A DNA stretch of 64,000 nucleotides from Bacteroidota bacterium (GCA_016702705.1 JADJDM010000012.1:124001-188000); one strand, 5' to 3'. Numbered from the stretch's first letter, positions 37,818-46,542 are shown. Numbers and translations are program-made. Notes: generated by a model from the letters alone, not told the origin.

Positions 37818-39023
37818 ATGAACGAAGCATATATTGTAAACGGTGTTAGAAGTGCCATCGGAAATTTTGGAGGCACTTTATCTGCAGTTAGAACAGATGA
37901 TTTAGCAACATTTGTTTTAAAAGAACTCATCAAAAAAAATCCAAACGTTAATTGGGAACAAGTGGGTGATGTTATTATGGGTTGTGCAAACCAAGCAGGT
38001 GAAGACAATCGTAACGTTGCTCGTATGGCAGGCTTAATGGCGGGCTTGCCTGTTAGTGTTCCTGGGCAAACAATTAACCGTTTATGTGCATCAGGATTAG
38101 CAGCAACAATGGATGCGGCACGTTATATAAAATGTGGTGAAGCTGATTTAATGATTGCAGCGGGTGTTGAGAATATGACACGCGGACCTTGGGTAATGTC
38201 GAAAGCATCCACACCATTTGGAAGAGATCAACAATTATTTGATACAAGTTTTGGTTGGAGATTTATTAATCCAGCTTTAAAAGAAATTTACGGAACAGAT
38301 GCAATGGGCGAAACAGCAGAGAACGTTGCCGAACAATATAAAATTAATAGAGAAGACCAAGATGCGTTTGCATTATGGAGTCAGCAAAAAGCTTCTAAGG
38401 CTGCGGCATCTGGAAGATTAGCAAAGGAAATAGCAGCTATTACCATTCCACAAAAAAAAGGTGATGCAATTGTTTTTGATAAAGATGAATTTTCAAAGCC
38501 AAATACCAATATAGAGAGTTTATCAAAACTAAAACCTGCATTTAAAAAAGACGGAACTGTAACAGCAGGAAATGCATCAGGATTAAATGATGGTGCAGCT
38601 GCTATTTTATTAGCGTCTGAAGCAGGATTAAAAAATAACAATCTTACACCGATAGCAAAAGTAATTGCTGGAGTTGCACATGGTGTTGAACCACGCATTA
38701 TGGGAATTGGCCCAATTGAAGCTGCGAACAAAGCATTAAAACAAGCAGGTTTAACTTGGGATAAAGTTGACGTGTTAGAATTAAACGAAGCCTTTGCAGC
38801 ACAAGCATTAGCATGTACTCGTAGCTGGGGATGAGCAGATAACGACCCACGCATTAATATTAACGGTGGTGCAATTGCATTAGGGCATCCATTAGGAATG
38901 AGCGGGGCGCGTATATTAAACTCTGCAGCAATTACTTTGCAAGAAACCAATAAAAAATATGCTGTAGTAACTATGTGTATTGGTGTTGGACAAGGATACG
39001 CAATGGTGATTGAGAGGGTTTAA
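37818..39023 (+). pseudogene. Acetyl-CoA acyltransferase (thiolase), interrupted by an in-frame TGA
   Basis: The frame reads as a full thiolase of ~401 residues with a single TGA at 38832-38834. Before it lie the catalytic Cys90 (INRLCASGL) and a normal core up to NEAFAAQALACTRSWG. Directly after it, in the same frame, come NDPRININGGAIALGHPLGMSG (catalytic His) and MCIGVGQGYAMVIERV (second catalytic Cys), ending in TAA at 39021. Related thiolases have a hydrophobic residue (Leu or Ile) at the TGA position, so TTA to TGA is the simplest event. The stop removes two catalytic residues, so the truncated product should be inactive. It could be a real nonsense mutation or a sequencing error. It would act in fatty-acid or aromatic degradation. 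It probably shares a transcript with lepB. Confidence 0.85.
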
Positions 39024-39103
39024 ATTACTGAAGAAGGCAGATTGAATAAGTAAAACTTGTTTCGAAAGAAAAGATAGTTTAACTTTATCTGAGAAAATTT
39101 CTA

Positions 39104-39577
39104 TTGAAATCTATTATACTCATATCTTTTCTATTTATTGTCTTATCCTTTGGCTGTAAAAAATATCCTGAGGATGAAAAAATATTTCTATTTAAAAAGC
39201 CAGAAAGAAGGGTTTGGCGTAAAAAGATGGTTATTGATGAATATATTGTAAATGGTATTGATTCGATACCAAGAGTTAATGCTGCCATAGCTAACTGCTG
39301 TTCTCTTGATGAATTATTTATGGTTACTGTTGGCAGTAGTAGCAAAGGTGAATATAGAGCTGAAATTGTTGCTGGATATGATGGCGAGCTTTACTATTCA
39401 TTCTCGGAGAAAAAGAAAAAGCTTAAATTACGACACAAAATTTCAGGTGGATTCAAGTATCCCATGTTTTTTGAAGATGAAAATACTTGGGATATAAAAC
39501 GACTAGATAACAAACGCTTTGTGATTGAAATAAACAAAAACGGAAAGCATTACAGAGTGGGTTTTAAAATAAAATAA
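39104..39577 (+). CDS. Small predicted lipoprotein, unknown function
   Basis: 157 residues beginning (TTG start) with a hydrophobic segment and a lipobox (LSFGC, Cys at 18) followed by charged residues. No known domain is recognised; the rest is a mix of charged and aromatic residues, probably beta-rich. It is a single gene between the broken thiolase and ruvB. The start is uncertain since no ATG is available. Confidence 0.6.
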   Translation: MKSIILISFLFIVLSFGCKKYPEDEKIFLFKKPERRVWRKKMVIDEYIVNGIDSIPRVNAAIANCCSLDELFMVTVGSSSKGEYRAEIVAGYDGELYYSFSEKKKKLKLRHKISGGFKYPMFFEDENTWDIKRLDNKRFVIEINKNGKHYRVGFKIK

Positions 39578-39657
39578 ATATTACGACTCAATAATTTCGG
39601 ATTAAATTTATAGCAATAAAGACGTTTTTTTAAGGGAACATTTCAGATGCATTTTCG

Positions 39658-39665
39658 TACATTTG
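39658..39665 (+). promoter_or_regulatory. -7 box of ruvB; implies a leaderless or nearly leaderless mRNA
   Basis: TACATTTG (perfect TAnnTTTG) ends 6 nt before the ruvB ATG at 39672. No clear -33 TTTG at 17-23 nt. The in-frame TTG at 39663 is part of this box and so is unlikely to be the start codon. Confidence 0.45.
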
Positions 39666-39671
39666 TATCTC

Positions 39672-40700
39672 ATGAATGAGAATTTAGATCCAAGCGAAGA
39701 AAACTTAGGTTCTGCTGAAAAAGAATTTGAAAGAGCCTTACGCCCTTCCCTATTTGATGATTTTAGCGGACAGCCAGGTGTGGTAGATAACCTACGCATA
39801 TTTGTAGAAGCTGCTAAGCAACGTGAAGAGGCTTTGGATCACGTTTTATTACACGGCCCTCCAGGCTTGGGAAAAACAACACTTGCACATATTATTTCGA
39901 ACGACCTTGGTGTAAATATTAAAATTACATCTGGTCCTGTATTAGATAAACCGGGCGATTTAGCAGGTCTGCTTACAAACCTTGAACCCTTTGATGTATT
40001 ATTTATTGATGAGATACATCGTTTAAGTCCATTGGTTGAAGAGTATTTGTACTCTGCCATGGAGGATTACAAAATCGATATTATGATTGATAGCGGACCT
40101 AACGCAAGAACGGTTCAAATAAAATTAAATCCTTTTACATTAGTTGGAGCAACAACCAGAAGTGGTTTACTTACTTCTCCACTTCGTGCACGTTTCGGGA
40201 TAAATTCTCGTTTAAGTTATTATGATGCAAAAACATTAACAGGAATTGTTGAACGTAGTGCAGGTATTTTAAATGTAGAAATTAACGAAGAAGCTGCTTT
40301 TGAAATTGCACGTAGAAGCCGCGGAACACCGCGTATTGCAAATGCATTATTGCGTCGTATCCGCGATTTTGCACAAATAAAAGGAAACGGAAAGATAGAT
40401 ATAGAAATTGCTCATTACGGCCTAAGTGCTTTAAACGTTGATAAAAACGGCTTAGACGAAATGGATATTAAAATACTTGCTGCTATCATAGATAAATTTA
40501 AAGGTGGCCCGGTTGGTATAACAACAATAAGTACAGCAGTTGGTGAAGAAGCGGGAACCATTGAAGAAGTTTATGAACCCTTTTTAATACAAGAAGGTTA
40601 TTTAATGCGTACTCCAAGAGGTAGAGAAGCTACCGAAATGGCATACAAGCATTTAGGCAAAATAAATAGAGGCAAACCTGGTACTTTATTTAACGATTAA
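39672..40700 (+). CDS. ruvB: Holliday junction branch-migration helicase RuvB
   Basis: 342 residues. It shows the Walker A GPPGLGKT (62-69), Walker B VLFIDEIHRL, sensor 1 GATTRSGLL, and the C-terminal winged helix with EPFLIQEGYLMRTPRGR. RuvB is the hexameric motor that works with RuvA and the RuvC resolvase in recombination. ATG at 39672 is preferred over a TTG at 39663 because the TTG is part of a promoter-like TAnnTTTG box. Confidence 0.97.
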   Translation: MNENLDPSEENLGSAEKEFERALRPSLFDDFSGQPGVVDNLRIFVEAAKQREEALDHVLLHGPPGLGKTTLAHIISNDLGVNIKITSGPVLDKPGDLAGLLTNLEPFDVLFIDEIHRLSPLVEEYLYSAMEDYKIDIMIDSGPNARTVQIKLNPFTLVGATTRSGLLTSPLRARFGINSRLSYYDAKTLTGIVERSAGILNVEINEEAAFEIARRSRGTPRIANALLRRIRDFAQIKGNGKIDIEIAHYGLSALNVDKNGLDEMDIKILAAIIDKFKGGPVGITTISTAVGEEAGTIEEVYEPFLIQEGYLMRTPRGREATEMAYKHLGKINRGKPGTLFND

Positions 40701-40736
40701 TTCATCGAAAAAAATCCCTATTTCGCTTATTTAATG

Positions 40737-40744
40737 TAATTTTG
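40737..40744 (+). promoter_or_regulatory. -7 box of panD; implies a leaderless or nearly leaderless mRNA
   Basis: TAATTTTG (perfect TAnnTTTG) ends 6 nt before the panD ATG at 40751. No -33 TTTG at the usual spacing. It lies in the 50-bp gap after ruvB. Confidence 0.4.
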
Positions 40745-40750
40745 CCGCGC

Positions 40751-41101
40751 ATGCAAATACAAGTATTAAAATCAAAAATCCATTGTGCATCTGTTACCCA
40801 GGCTGAATTGGATTATATAGGAAGCATTACCATTGATGAAGATTTAATGGATGCGGCTAACATGATAGAGAACGAACAAGTTCATGTGTTAAACAAACGT
40901 AATGGAGAACGTATCATCACTTATGTTATACGTGGCGAAAGAGGTTCAGGAGTTATTTGTTTAAACGGGCCTGCTGCTTTAAAATTTGAGCCAAAAGATG
41001 TAGTTATTATTATTTCTTATGCAGGAATGGAATTTGAAGCTGCAAAAACTTATCGCCCACTTGTAGTATTTCCTGATACAGCAACTAACAAATTAAAATA
41101 A
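40751..41101 (+). CDS. panD: Aspartate 1-decarboxylase
   Basis: 116 residues. The self-cleavage site falls at Gly24-Ser25 (YIGSITID) when translation starts at the ATG at 40751, exactly the numbering of characterised PanD; the upstream TTG at 40742 is therefore rejected. Lys9 and the closing GPAALKFEPKDVVIIISYA are typical. It makes beta-alanine for pantothenate and CoA. The flippase-like gene follows after 5 bp. Confidence 0.97.
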   Translation: MQIQVLKSKIHCASVTQAELDYIGSITIDEDLMDAANMIENEQVHVLNKRNGERIITYVIRGERGSGVICLNGPAALKFEPKDVVIIISYAGMEFEAAKTYRPLVVFPDTATNKLK

Positions 41102-41106
41102 ACGTT

Positions 41107-42117
41107 TTGACCAAAAAAACTAAATCTATCATACAATATATCGTGTTTTTTGCGATTGCTGTGCTATTGATTTGGTTGGTTTCGAAACAAGTTGCAGATA
41201 AAAAAGAAGAAATTATTAAAGCCTTTCAAACTGCTGATTATTTTTGGGTTGGAATAGCTGCACTAATTTCAATTGTGGGGCATTGGCTAAGAGGCATACG
41301 TTGGAATTATCTTCTTGAGCCAATGGGCTATAAATCTAAAGCTGTTAATGCAACAGGCGCTGTATTTATTGGCTACTTAGTAAATTATGCTGTAATGCGA
41401 ATGGGAGAAATTTCTCGCTGTACGGTTGTTGCCAAATATGATAAAATTCCATTTGAAAAAGCATTTGGAACTGTTATTACCGAACGTATTGTTGACTTCC
41501 TATTATTAATTCTTGTTTTCGGATTAACTTTATTATTTCAATTTTCAGAATTATTTGGATTATCCGACCAATATATTTTTAGTCCTTTAAAAACTAAAAT
41601 GCAAATCTTTTTTGATAAACCAATATTGGGTATTATTGCTTTAGCGATATTGTTTATAGGTGCTTTAGGACTTTTCTTACTAAGAAAAAAAATAGGTAAA
41701 ATGCTTACTGGTAAATTCGGAAAAACATTAAAAGGTTTTGGACAAGGTATAAGCTCTGTAAAGCAAATGAAAAAGAAAGGGATGTTTATCTTGTTGAGTT
41801 TAGGAATTTGGGCAACTTATTTACTAGGAATTTATTTTAGCTTTTTTGCATTTAAAGAAACTTTGCATTTAGGAATCGGTGAAGCGTTAGTATTGTTGCT
41901 GTTTGGTACATTTGGTGTAGCATTTGCGCCAAGTGGTGGTTTAGGTGCTTACCAATTGATTTTATTTAATGTTCTTACTTTTTATCTTATCCCAGCAGGT
42001 GCCGCATTTGCATTACCTTGGGTAATATGGGCTACACAACTTATAGTTATTGTAGTCATCGGAATCATAAGTTTTATTGTACTCCCTATCTACAACAAAG
42101 AAAAAAATGTGGCTTAA
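41107..42117 (+). CDS. Flippase-like/LPG-synthase-TM (UPF0104) integral membrane protein
   Basis: 336 residues with about eight membrane helices. It has the family features GHWLRGIRWNYLLEPMG, GYLVNYAVMRMGEISRCTVVAKYDKIPFEKAFGTVITERIVD and APSGGLGAYQ. These proteins are the flippase-like/lysylphosphatidylglycerol-synthase membrane domain without a synthase domain; they are thought to move lipids or polyprenyl-linked precursors. It uses a TTG start 5 bp after the panD stop and overlaps rfaE2. Confidence 0.85.
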   Translation: MTKKTKSIIQYIVFFAIAVLLIWLVSKQVADKKEEIIKAFQTADYFWVGIAALISIVGHWLRGIRWNYLLEPMGYKSKAVNATGAVFIGYLVNYAVMRMGEISRCTVVAKYDKIPFEKAFGTVITERIVDFLLLILVFGLTLLFQFSELFGLSDQYIFSPLKTKMQIFFDKPILGIIALAILFIGALGLFLLRKKIGKMLTGKFGKTLKGFGQGISSVKQMKKKGMFILLSLGIWATYLLGIYFSFFAFKETLHLGIGEALVLLLFGTFGVAFAPSGGLGAYQLILFNVLTFYLIPAGAAFALPWVIWATQLIVIVVIGIISFIVLPIYNKEKNVA

Positions 42118-42604
42118 TAAAAAACTCTACAACAAACTACAAACAGTTGAACAACTAAAAAGCACCTTAACAATTGTAAACTTCAGAGGTCAAAAAATTG
42201 TTTTTACAAATGGTGTATTTGATATACTGCACACAGGTCATGTTGATTACCTGAGTAAAGCGAGAGATCTTGGACATTTTTTAGTTTTAGGCTTAAACAC
42301 CGATGCTTCTGTAAAACGCTTAAACAAAGGTCCAGAACGCCCTATTAATAATGAGAAAGCACGCGCAACTGTTTTAGGAGCTTTAGAGTGTGTTGATGCA
42401 ATTGTGTTGTTTGATGAAGAAACTCCATATGAATTAATAAAAGCCATTCAACCCGATATATTGGTAAAAGGGAGCGACTACGCTATTGAAAACATTGTTG
42501 GTTATGATGTTGTAAAAGCTAAAGGTGGAGAAGTAATTACTATAGATTTATCTCAAGGATTTTCTACTACCAATATTATCAAGAAAATTTCGGAGGGGAA
42601 ATAA
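42107..42604 (+). CDS. rfaE2: D-glycero-beta-D-manno-heptose 1-phosphate adenylyltransferase
   Basis: 165 residues from the ATG at 42107. The nucleotidyltransferase signature is FTNGVFDILHTGHVDYL (HxGH), with later LVKGSDY and ETPYELI. It transfers AMP from ATP to heptose-1-phosphate, giving ADP-heptose. It overlaps the flippase-like gene by 11 nt and ends at 42604, immediately next to the convergent LytTR gene's restored stop. Confidence 0.92.
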   Translation: MWLNKKLYNKLQTVEQLKSTLTIVNFRGQKIVFTNGVFDILHTGHVDYLSKARDLGHFLVLGLNTDASVKRLNKGPERPINNEKARATVLGALECVDAIVLFDEETPYELIKAIQPDILVKGSDYAIENIVGYDVVKAKGGEVITIDLSQGFSTTNIIKKISEGK

Positions 42605-43347
42605 TTAAACTCCCAAAGTCTCTTTCAACTTAACATAACCCGAGCGGCTTAATGGAACTTTTTTTCCATTTTAAGCAGAGCGATGTATGTATTCTTTTCT
42701 AAAGGCTCAATACGAGTGAGCTCTTGAAGGTTGATTATGAATGAACGATGCGTTCTAAAAAACTTTGATGAATCCAACAAATCTTCGTAGTAATTCATTG
42801 TTTTCTTTTTCAAGTAATAAGTGTCTTTCGTAAAAATTTTAACGTAATCATCGTAGGCTTCAAAGTACATAACATCATTAACTGATACAATACGAATATC
42901 GGCGCCAACCTTAACTACTATTCTGTTTTTTTCATCGGGTTGTTTGATAGTAGTATTTAATAATTGTTCTACTTTGTTTTCCGAAGCAACAACTGTATTT
43001 TGTTTTTGTTGCCATTTCTCAATTGCTTTATCAAATCGTTCTTTACTGAAGGGCTTCAATAAGTAGTCGATTGCGTTTGCTTCAAATGCTTTGATTGCAA
43101 ACTCATCAAAGGCAGTTGCAAAAATAACAGGAGGAACTTCTTCAAGCAGTTCTAACATTTCAAAGCCATTTATTTTTGGCATTTGTATATCTAAAAAAAC
43201 AAGGTCGGGTTTGTGCTGTGCAATTGCTTTCACACCTTGGAAACCATCGCCGCACTCGGCAACAACTTCAATGTTTTTATGTTCTTGCAAGTACTCAAGT
43301 ACAATACTTCTTGCAAGTGGTTCATCATCTATGATTACAACTTTCAT
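42605..43347 (-). CDS. LytTR-family response regulator, frameshifted near the 3' end
   Basis: Receiver domain (~1-120) with the acidic pair IIDDE, the phospho-acceptor Asp in LVFLDIQMP, and Lys in YLLKPFSK. A LytTR DNA-binding domain follows (~135-230). The uninterrupted frame stops at 42649 with an abnormal tail (MEKKFH), but the +1-shifted frame reads VPLSRSGYVKLKETLGV with a stop at 42605-42607, which is the normal LytTR end. Adding one base to the T-run at 42669-42672 restores it. The partner kinase is directly upstream on the same strand (zero gap), followed by DUF4288 and LiaF-like genes. It may be a real mutation or a homopolymer error. Confidence 0.88.
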
Positions 43348-44403
43348 TTATAAATTGGGTTTTACCTGTGGTATTTTAATTGTTGATGTGAAAATATTTT
43401 CGTTCTCTTCGGTTAGTAATAAATCGGGGCGCGCATACAATAAAGATAATCTGCGTTTAATTGAACTTAAACCAAAACCTGTTCCTCTTCCGCTTGATTG
43501 TTGCCCAACATCAAATGGATTTTTTACTTGCACAAACAGATACGAATCTTGAATGTATGTTTTAACTGTTATTACAATATCTTCCGTTGTGCCGTACAAA
43601 CCGAACTTAATAGCGTTTTCAACTATTGGTTGCAATAGTAAAGGCGGAATTTGCAAAGCTAAACTTTCCTTATCCAAATCCATTTGAACTTGTAGGCGAT
43701 GGCCGAAGCGCACCATTTCAATTTCGAGGTACAAATTAAGATGCTCAATTTCTTCTTGCAAAGTGACAGTTTTATTATCATCCTTTTTTAATGTACCTCT
43801 TAAAAAATCAGAAAGCTGCTGTATCATCTTCCTTGCTTCCTGTGGTTTTGAGCCTGCCAATGCACTTATTGAATTTAAACTATTAAATAAAAAATGAGGT
43901 TGCAATTGCAAACGCAATTTTGCTAGTTCTGCTTCTTTTACCATTTGCTCCGTTTCATTTCTGCGTTTCTCTTGTTCTTTTTGATCTTGTAAAGCGCTCC
44001 ACATCCAACTAAGTAAACTAACGAATGTGAGAATTAAAAAAGCTAATATAAATCTAACCGGCATAGAGCGTTCTATGAAATCAGTATGCGCTAAGCCTTC
44101 CGAAAACACATGTGTCATTAGCCATCTAAAACTTATAGCATTTAGCATTGCCATTACAACAACCAATACAAAACGATAAAACACATTGCTTTTACCCGGT
44201 TGATAGTATCGAAATATGGCAATTAAATCAAAACAAAAAAAAGCAAGCAAGGCAGCTGTTACGGATGCATCAGTGGCTGCACTATCCCAACTAAGACCTA
44301 AACGATGCAACACGATGGTTTGCACCAATGCCCAAAAAAGCCACCAGATAAAATATATCAGTATGACTTTTTTAGTGGGATATGCAAAATGATTTTTATA
44401 CAT
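43348..44403 (-). CDS. LytS/YehU-type sensor histidine kinase
   Basis: 351 residues with four N-terminal membrane helices, a coiled-coil linker (~125-160) and a His_kinase/HATPase module. The phospho-acceptor region is LRLQLQPHFLFNSLNSI; the N-box is QPIVENAIKFGLYG and a glycine-rich lid GRGTGFGLSSIKRRL. It pairs with the adjacent LytTR regulator, with which it shares an exact stop/start junction. Confidence 0.92.
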   Translation of the reverse strand: MYKNHFAYPTKKVILIYFIWWLFWALVQTIVLHRLGLSWDSAATDASVTAALLAFFCFDLIAIFRYYQPGKSNVFYRFVLVVVMAMLNAISFRWLMTHVFSEGLAHTDFIERSMPVRFILAFLILTFVSLLSWMWSALQDQKEQEKRRNETEQMVKEAELAKLRLQLQPHFLFNSLNSISALAGSKPQEARKMIQQLSDFLRGTLKKDDNKTVTLQEEIEHLNLYLEIEMVRFGHRLQVQMDLDKESLALQIPPLLLQPIVENAIKFGLYGTTEDIVITVKTYIQDSYLFVQVKNPFDVGQQSSGRGTGFGLSSIKRRLSLLYARPDLLLTEENENIFTSTIKIPQVKPNL

Positions 44404-44405
44404 GC

Positions 44406-44753
44406 TTAAACAAAGGTGAGGCTTTTGCTTTGAACCACCATAGATTTATGACGAATATAATTAATAAATGTTTTAGCATCTTCCTTTTCGTGTGTTAAGG
44501 AATATAATTGATCTCCATCCTTAGCTTGTTCTAAATGAAACAAATCAATTACATCAATAAATTTCCAGCGCACCGATTTGTTTTCCTTGTTCAAAAAAAC
44601 TTCTTCTTCCTTTCTTCCAAGGCTGCGCGCCTTTATGAAAGCCTCTTCCGAAGATTTCGCTTCGATTATGCGTGTTTGCTCATCAAACTGTGAGCTTTGA
44701 TTTTCTTCGTTGATGTTAATGTTAAACATCATTTTTGCTAAGTAACGTCCCAT
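44406..44753 (-). CDS. DUF4288 protein
   Basis: 115 residues. The N-terminal YLAKMMFNINI and the FDEQTRIIEAKSSEEAFIKARSLGRKEE stretch match DUF4288. Function unknown. Its first 32 nt overlap the LiaF-like gene, and it ends 2 bp before the kinase, so the four genes form a tight operon. Confidence 0.82.
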   Translation of the reverse strand: MGRYLAKMMFNININEENQSSQFDEQTRIIEAKSSEEAFIKARSLGRKEEEVFLNKENKSVRWKFIDVIDLFHLEQAKDGDQLYSLTHEKEDAKTFINYIRHKSMVVQSKSLTFV

Positions 44754-45585
44754 GATAAAGTGATTTATTTCTACTTAAAAACTTTTTATTTCTTTTAAAA
44801 CTTTTTATTTCAACACCTCCAAAAAAACTCGTTCCTGTAAGGTTCAACACTTTTTTATTTCCTTGAGTACCCCCTTGAATTATAGGGCGTTTATCTTCTA
44901 CTCCTCCAAATATTGCTGTTACATCCGAATTAATTTCCCAATGTGCGGGTATAATTAATTTTGTCCCTCCAAATATATTCACCAAATCAATAGTTGGAAC
45001 TTCTTCAAAATCAGCTTGCGTTAAATTAATTTCGGCGCCACCAAATACATTGCTTATATCTCCTCCTTTAAAATTTTTGGAAAGGATATTTTTTTTTACT
45101 CCGCCAAAAATGGATGTTGCATCTACAAAATCTTCTTTGCTTTGCTCTGCTCCCATTCCCCAACCACCAGCCCGGTGGTGACGACCAAAGTGCCCACGAA
45201 ATTTATCATTACACATGTGTTTTCTTCGGCGATAAGGTTTAAAAATCATTGCTATACCAATTAAGATAATAAACACTGGCCATATAAAATGCTTAATATT
45301 TAAATCAGGGTATAAATCGCCTATTATAAATGCACCACCAATAGCTAATAAAATATAACCCATTGGGTGAAGAAAATTATGCTTTACTAAAACCACAATA
45401 CCCATTGCCATTAAAAATGTTTTCCAGCTAAATAACCAGTGTGGAATATCTACTCCCAACTCTCTTGCTAAAAATAGTGCTCCAGCACCTACTACTAAAA
45501 TACCCCCAATTACTTTTCCTCTTCTGTGGCTCTTTTCTGATCTTCTCCACATATTGTCCATATTATTTTGTTCTTGATTTTCCAT
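44722..45585 (-). CDS. LiaF-like membrane protein with FGG repeats
   Basis: 287 residues. The N-terminal half has four membrane helices (~25-125). The C-terminal half is a beta-solenoid-like module with five phrases IFGGVKKNI, VFGGAEINL, IFGGTKLII, IFGGVEDKR and FFGGVEIKS at ~20-25-residue intervals, as in LiaF/DUF5668 proteins that regulate cell-envelope stress. It is the first gene of the LytTR/LytS operon, with a good promoter upstream. Direct inhibition of the kinase is an inference from LiaF in Firmicutes. Confidence 0.85.
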   Translation of the reverse strand: MENQEQNNMDNMWRRSEKSHRRGKVIGGILVVGAGALFLARELGVDIPHWLFSWKTFLMAMGIVVLVKHNFLHPMGYILLAIGGAFIIGDLYPDLNIKHFIWPVFIILIGIAMIFKPYRRRKHMCNDKFRGHFGRHHRAGGWGMGAEQSKEDFVDATSIFGGVKKNILSKNFKGGDISNVFGGAEINLTQADFEEVPTIDLVNIFGGTKLIIPAHWEINSDVTAIFGGVEDKRPIIQGGTQGNKKVLNLTGTSFFGGVEIKSFKRNKKFLSRNKSLYHGTLLSKNDV

Positions 45586-45605
45586 GTTGTTTTTAAATTA
45601 TAAGT

Positions 45606-45636
45606 CAAAAGTATACACAAGGCAATGACTGTACAA
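45606..45636 (-). promoter_or_regulatory. Promoter of the LiaF/DUF4288/LytS/LytTR operon
   Basis: On the minus strand, TTG (45634-45636), a 20-nt spacer and TACTTTTG (45606-45613) fit TTG-N20-TAnnTTTG. Transcription would start near 45600, giving a ~15-nt leader. Confidence 0.55.
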
Positions 45637-45765
45637 TAGATAATAGGCGGTTGATAGATGGTAGTCGGTGAATGTTACCTTGGGGGAGGCGGGGGATAAT
45701 TTAAAAGGGAGGAATTAGTTTGTTGTCGGGTTAAGTCTATTTTAGATTAATTTTTTCTTGATAAC

Positions 45766-46065
45766 TTATTTCCTATTAAACTTATTCTTGGGATTTCTTT
45801 TAGAATGAAAAACTGAAGTTATTACCACTGCCTGTTGCAGTTCATCAATTCGGTAAATAATTAAAAAGGGAAATCGTTTTACCAAAACTTGTCTATACTC
45901 CTTTTTAATTTTATTGAAATGCTTCGGCGTTTCTGTTATAATATCAAAGTGTTCTTCCACGGCTAAAGTGAAACGCTCTCCTAAACCCTTTTGTTTGGAT
46001 TCATAATAAAGAGTAGCGTCAAACCACTCTTGCTTTGCCTCTTCCAAAATAATTAACGAATACAT
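45766..46065 (-). CDS. ParE/RelE-superfamily toxin
   Basis: 99 residues. The fold is recognisable from LEEAKQEWFDATLYYESKQKGLGERF, HFNKIKKEYRQVLVKRFPFLIIYRID and the final VFHSKRNPKN. These toxins are mRNA interferases or gyrase poisons. It follows the antitoxin gene by 1 bp. Confidence 0.85.
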   Translation of the reverse strand: MYSLIILEEAKQEWFDATLYYESKQKGLGERFTLAVEEHFDIITETPKHFNKIKKEYRQVLVKRFPFLIIYRIDELQQAVVITSVFHSKRNPKNKFNRK

Positions 46066-46066
46066 A

Positions 46067-46321
46067 TTAGTGCTTTATCGCTTTTATTTTTTTGCGAATT
46101 TCTTTTTTAGCTTCTTCTAATGTGTATGTTTTAGATTTACCATTTTTGTAGCTATCCCATCTACGGTCAAGTTCCTTTATATCTTCAGCACTTAAAGTAA
46201 TTTGCTCTTCTTCATCCTTCGCCGATTTTCTTAAAATAGTGTAAACAGCTTCTAGAATTTCGTTATCCTTAGTGTGGTCAATTGCTAAATGTATTTCCTT
46301 TTTAAGGGTTGAAGTTTTCAT
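46067..46321 (-). CDS. Antitoxin (addiction-module component type)
   Basis: 84 residues, acidic then basic, largely helical. The C-terminal region LSAEDIKELDRRWDSYKNGKSKTYTLEEAKKEIRKKI is like the addiction-module antitoxins paired with ParE/RelE toxins. It precedes the toxin by 1 bp and has a candidate promoter. Confidence 0.78.
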   Translation of the reverse strand: MKTSTLKKEIHLAIDHTKDNEILEAVYTILRKSAKDEEEQITLSAEDIKELDRRWDSYKNGKSKTYTLEEAKKEIRKKIKAIKH

Positions 46322-46347
46322 GAATTAATTGTTATAATGTAGCAAAA

Positions 46348-46355
46348 CAAATTTA
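46348..46355 (-). promoter_or_regulatory. Candidate -7 box of the toxin-antitoxin operon
   Basis: TAAATTTG on the minus strand (a perfect TAnnTTTG), 27 nt before the antitoxin ATG. No -33 element at the usual spacing. Confidence 0.35.
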
Positions 46356-46542
46356 CTAATTTTTTCTCTTAAAATGAAGTAATATATTGGAAAACATGTT
46401 TGAATAAAAATCTTAATCTTTGACACTTAGTTCTTTTTCATGCACAGATTCATTTAGCTTAGACTAAAAATATTTTGATGGCAATTCTACTAAAACAATG
46501 TAATGTTATAGCGGACATATTGCTAAAGGGTATTGGTCCACC

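Noticed and set aside
38832..38834. TGA in the thiolase as selenocysteine, prompted by selD in the window
   Set aside because: The TGA is at a hydrophobic, non-catalytic position; both thiolase Cys residues are coded normally; SelD is explained by SelU; and no SECIS-like stem was seen directly after the TGA.
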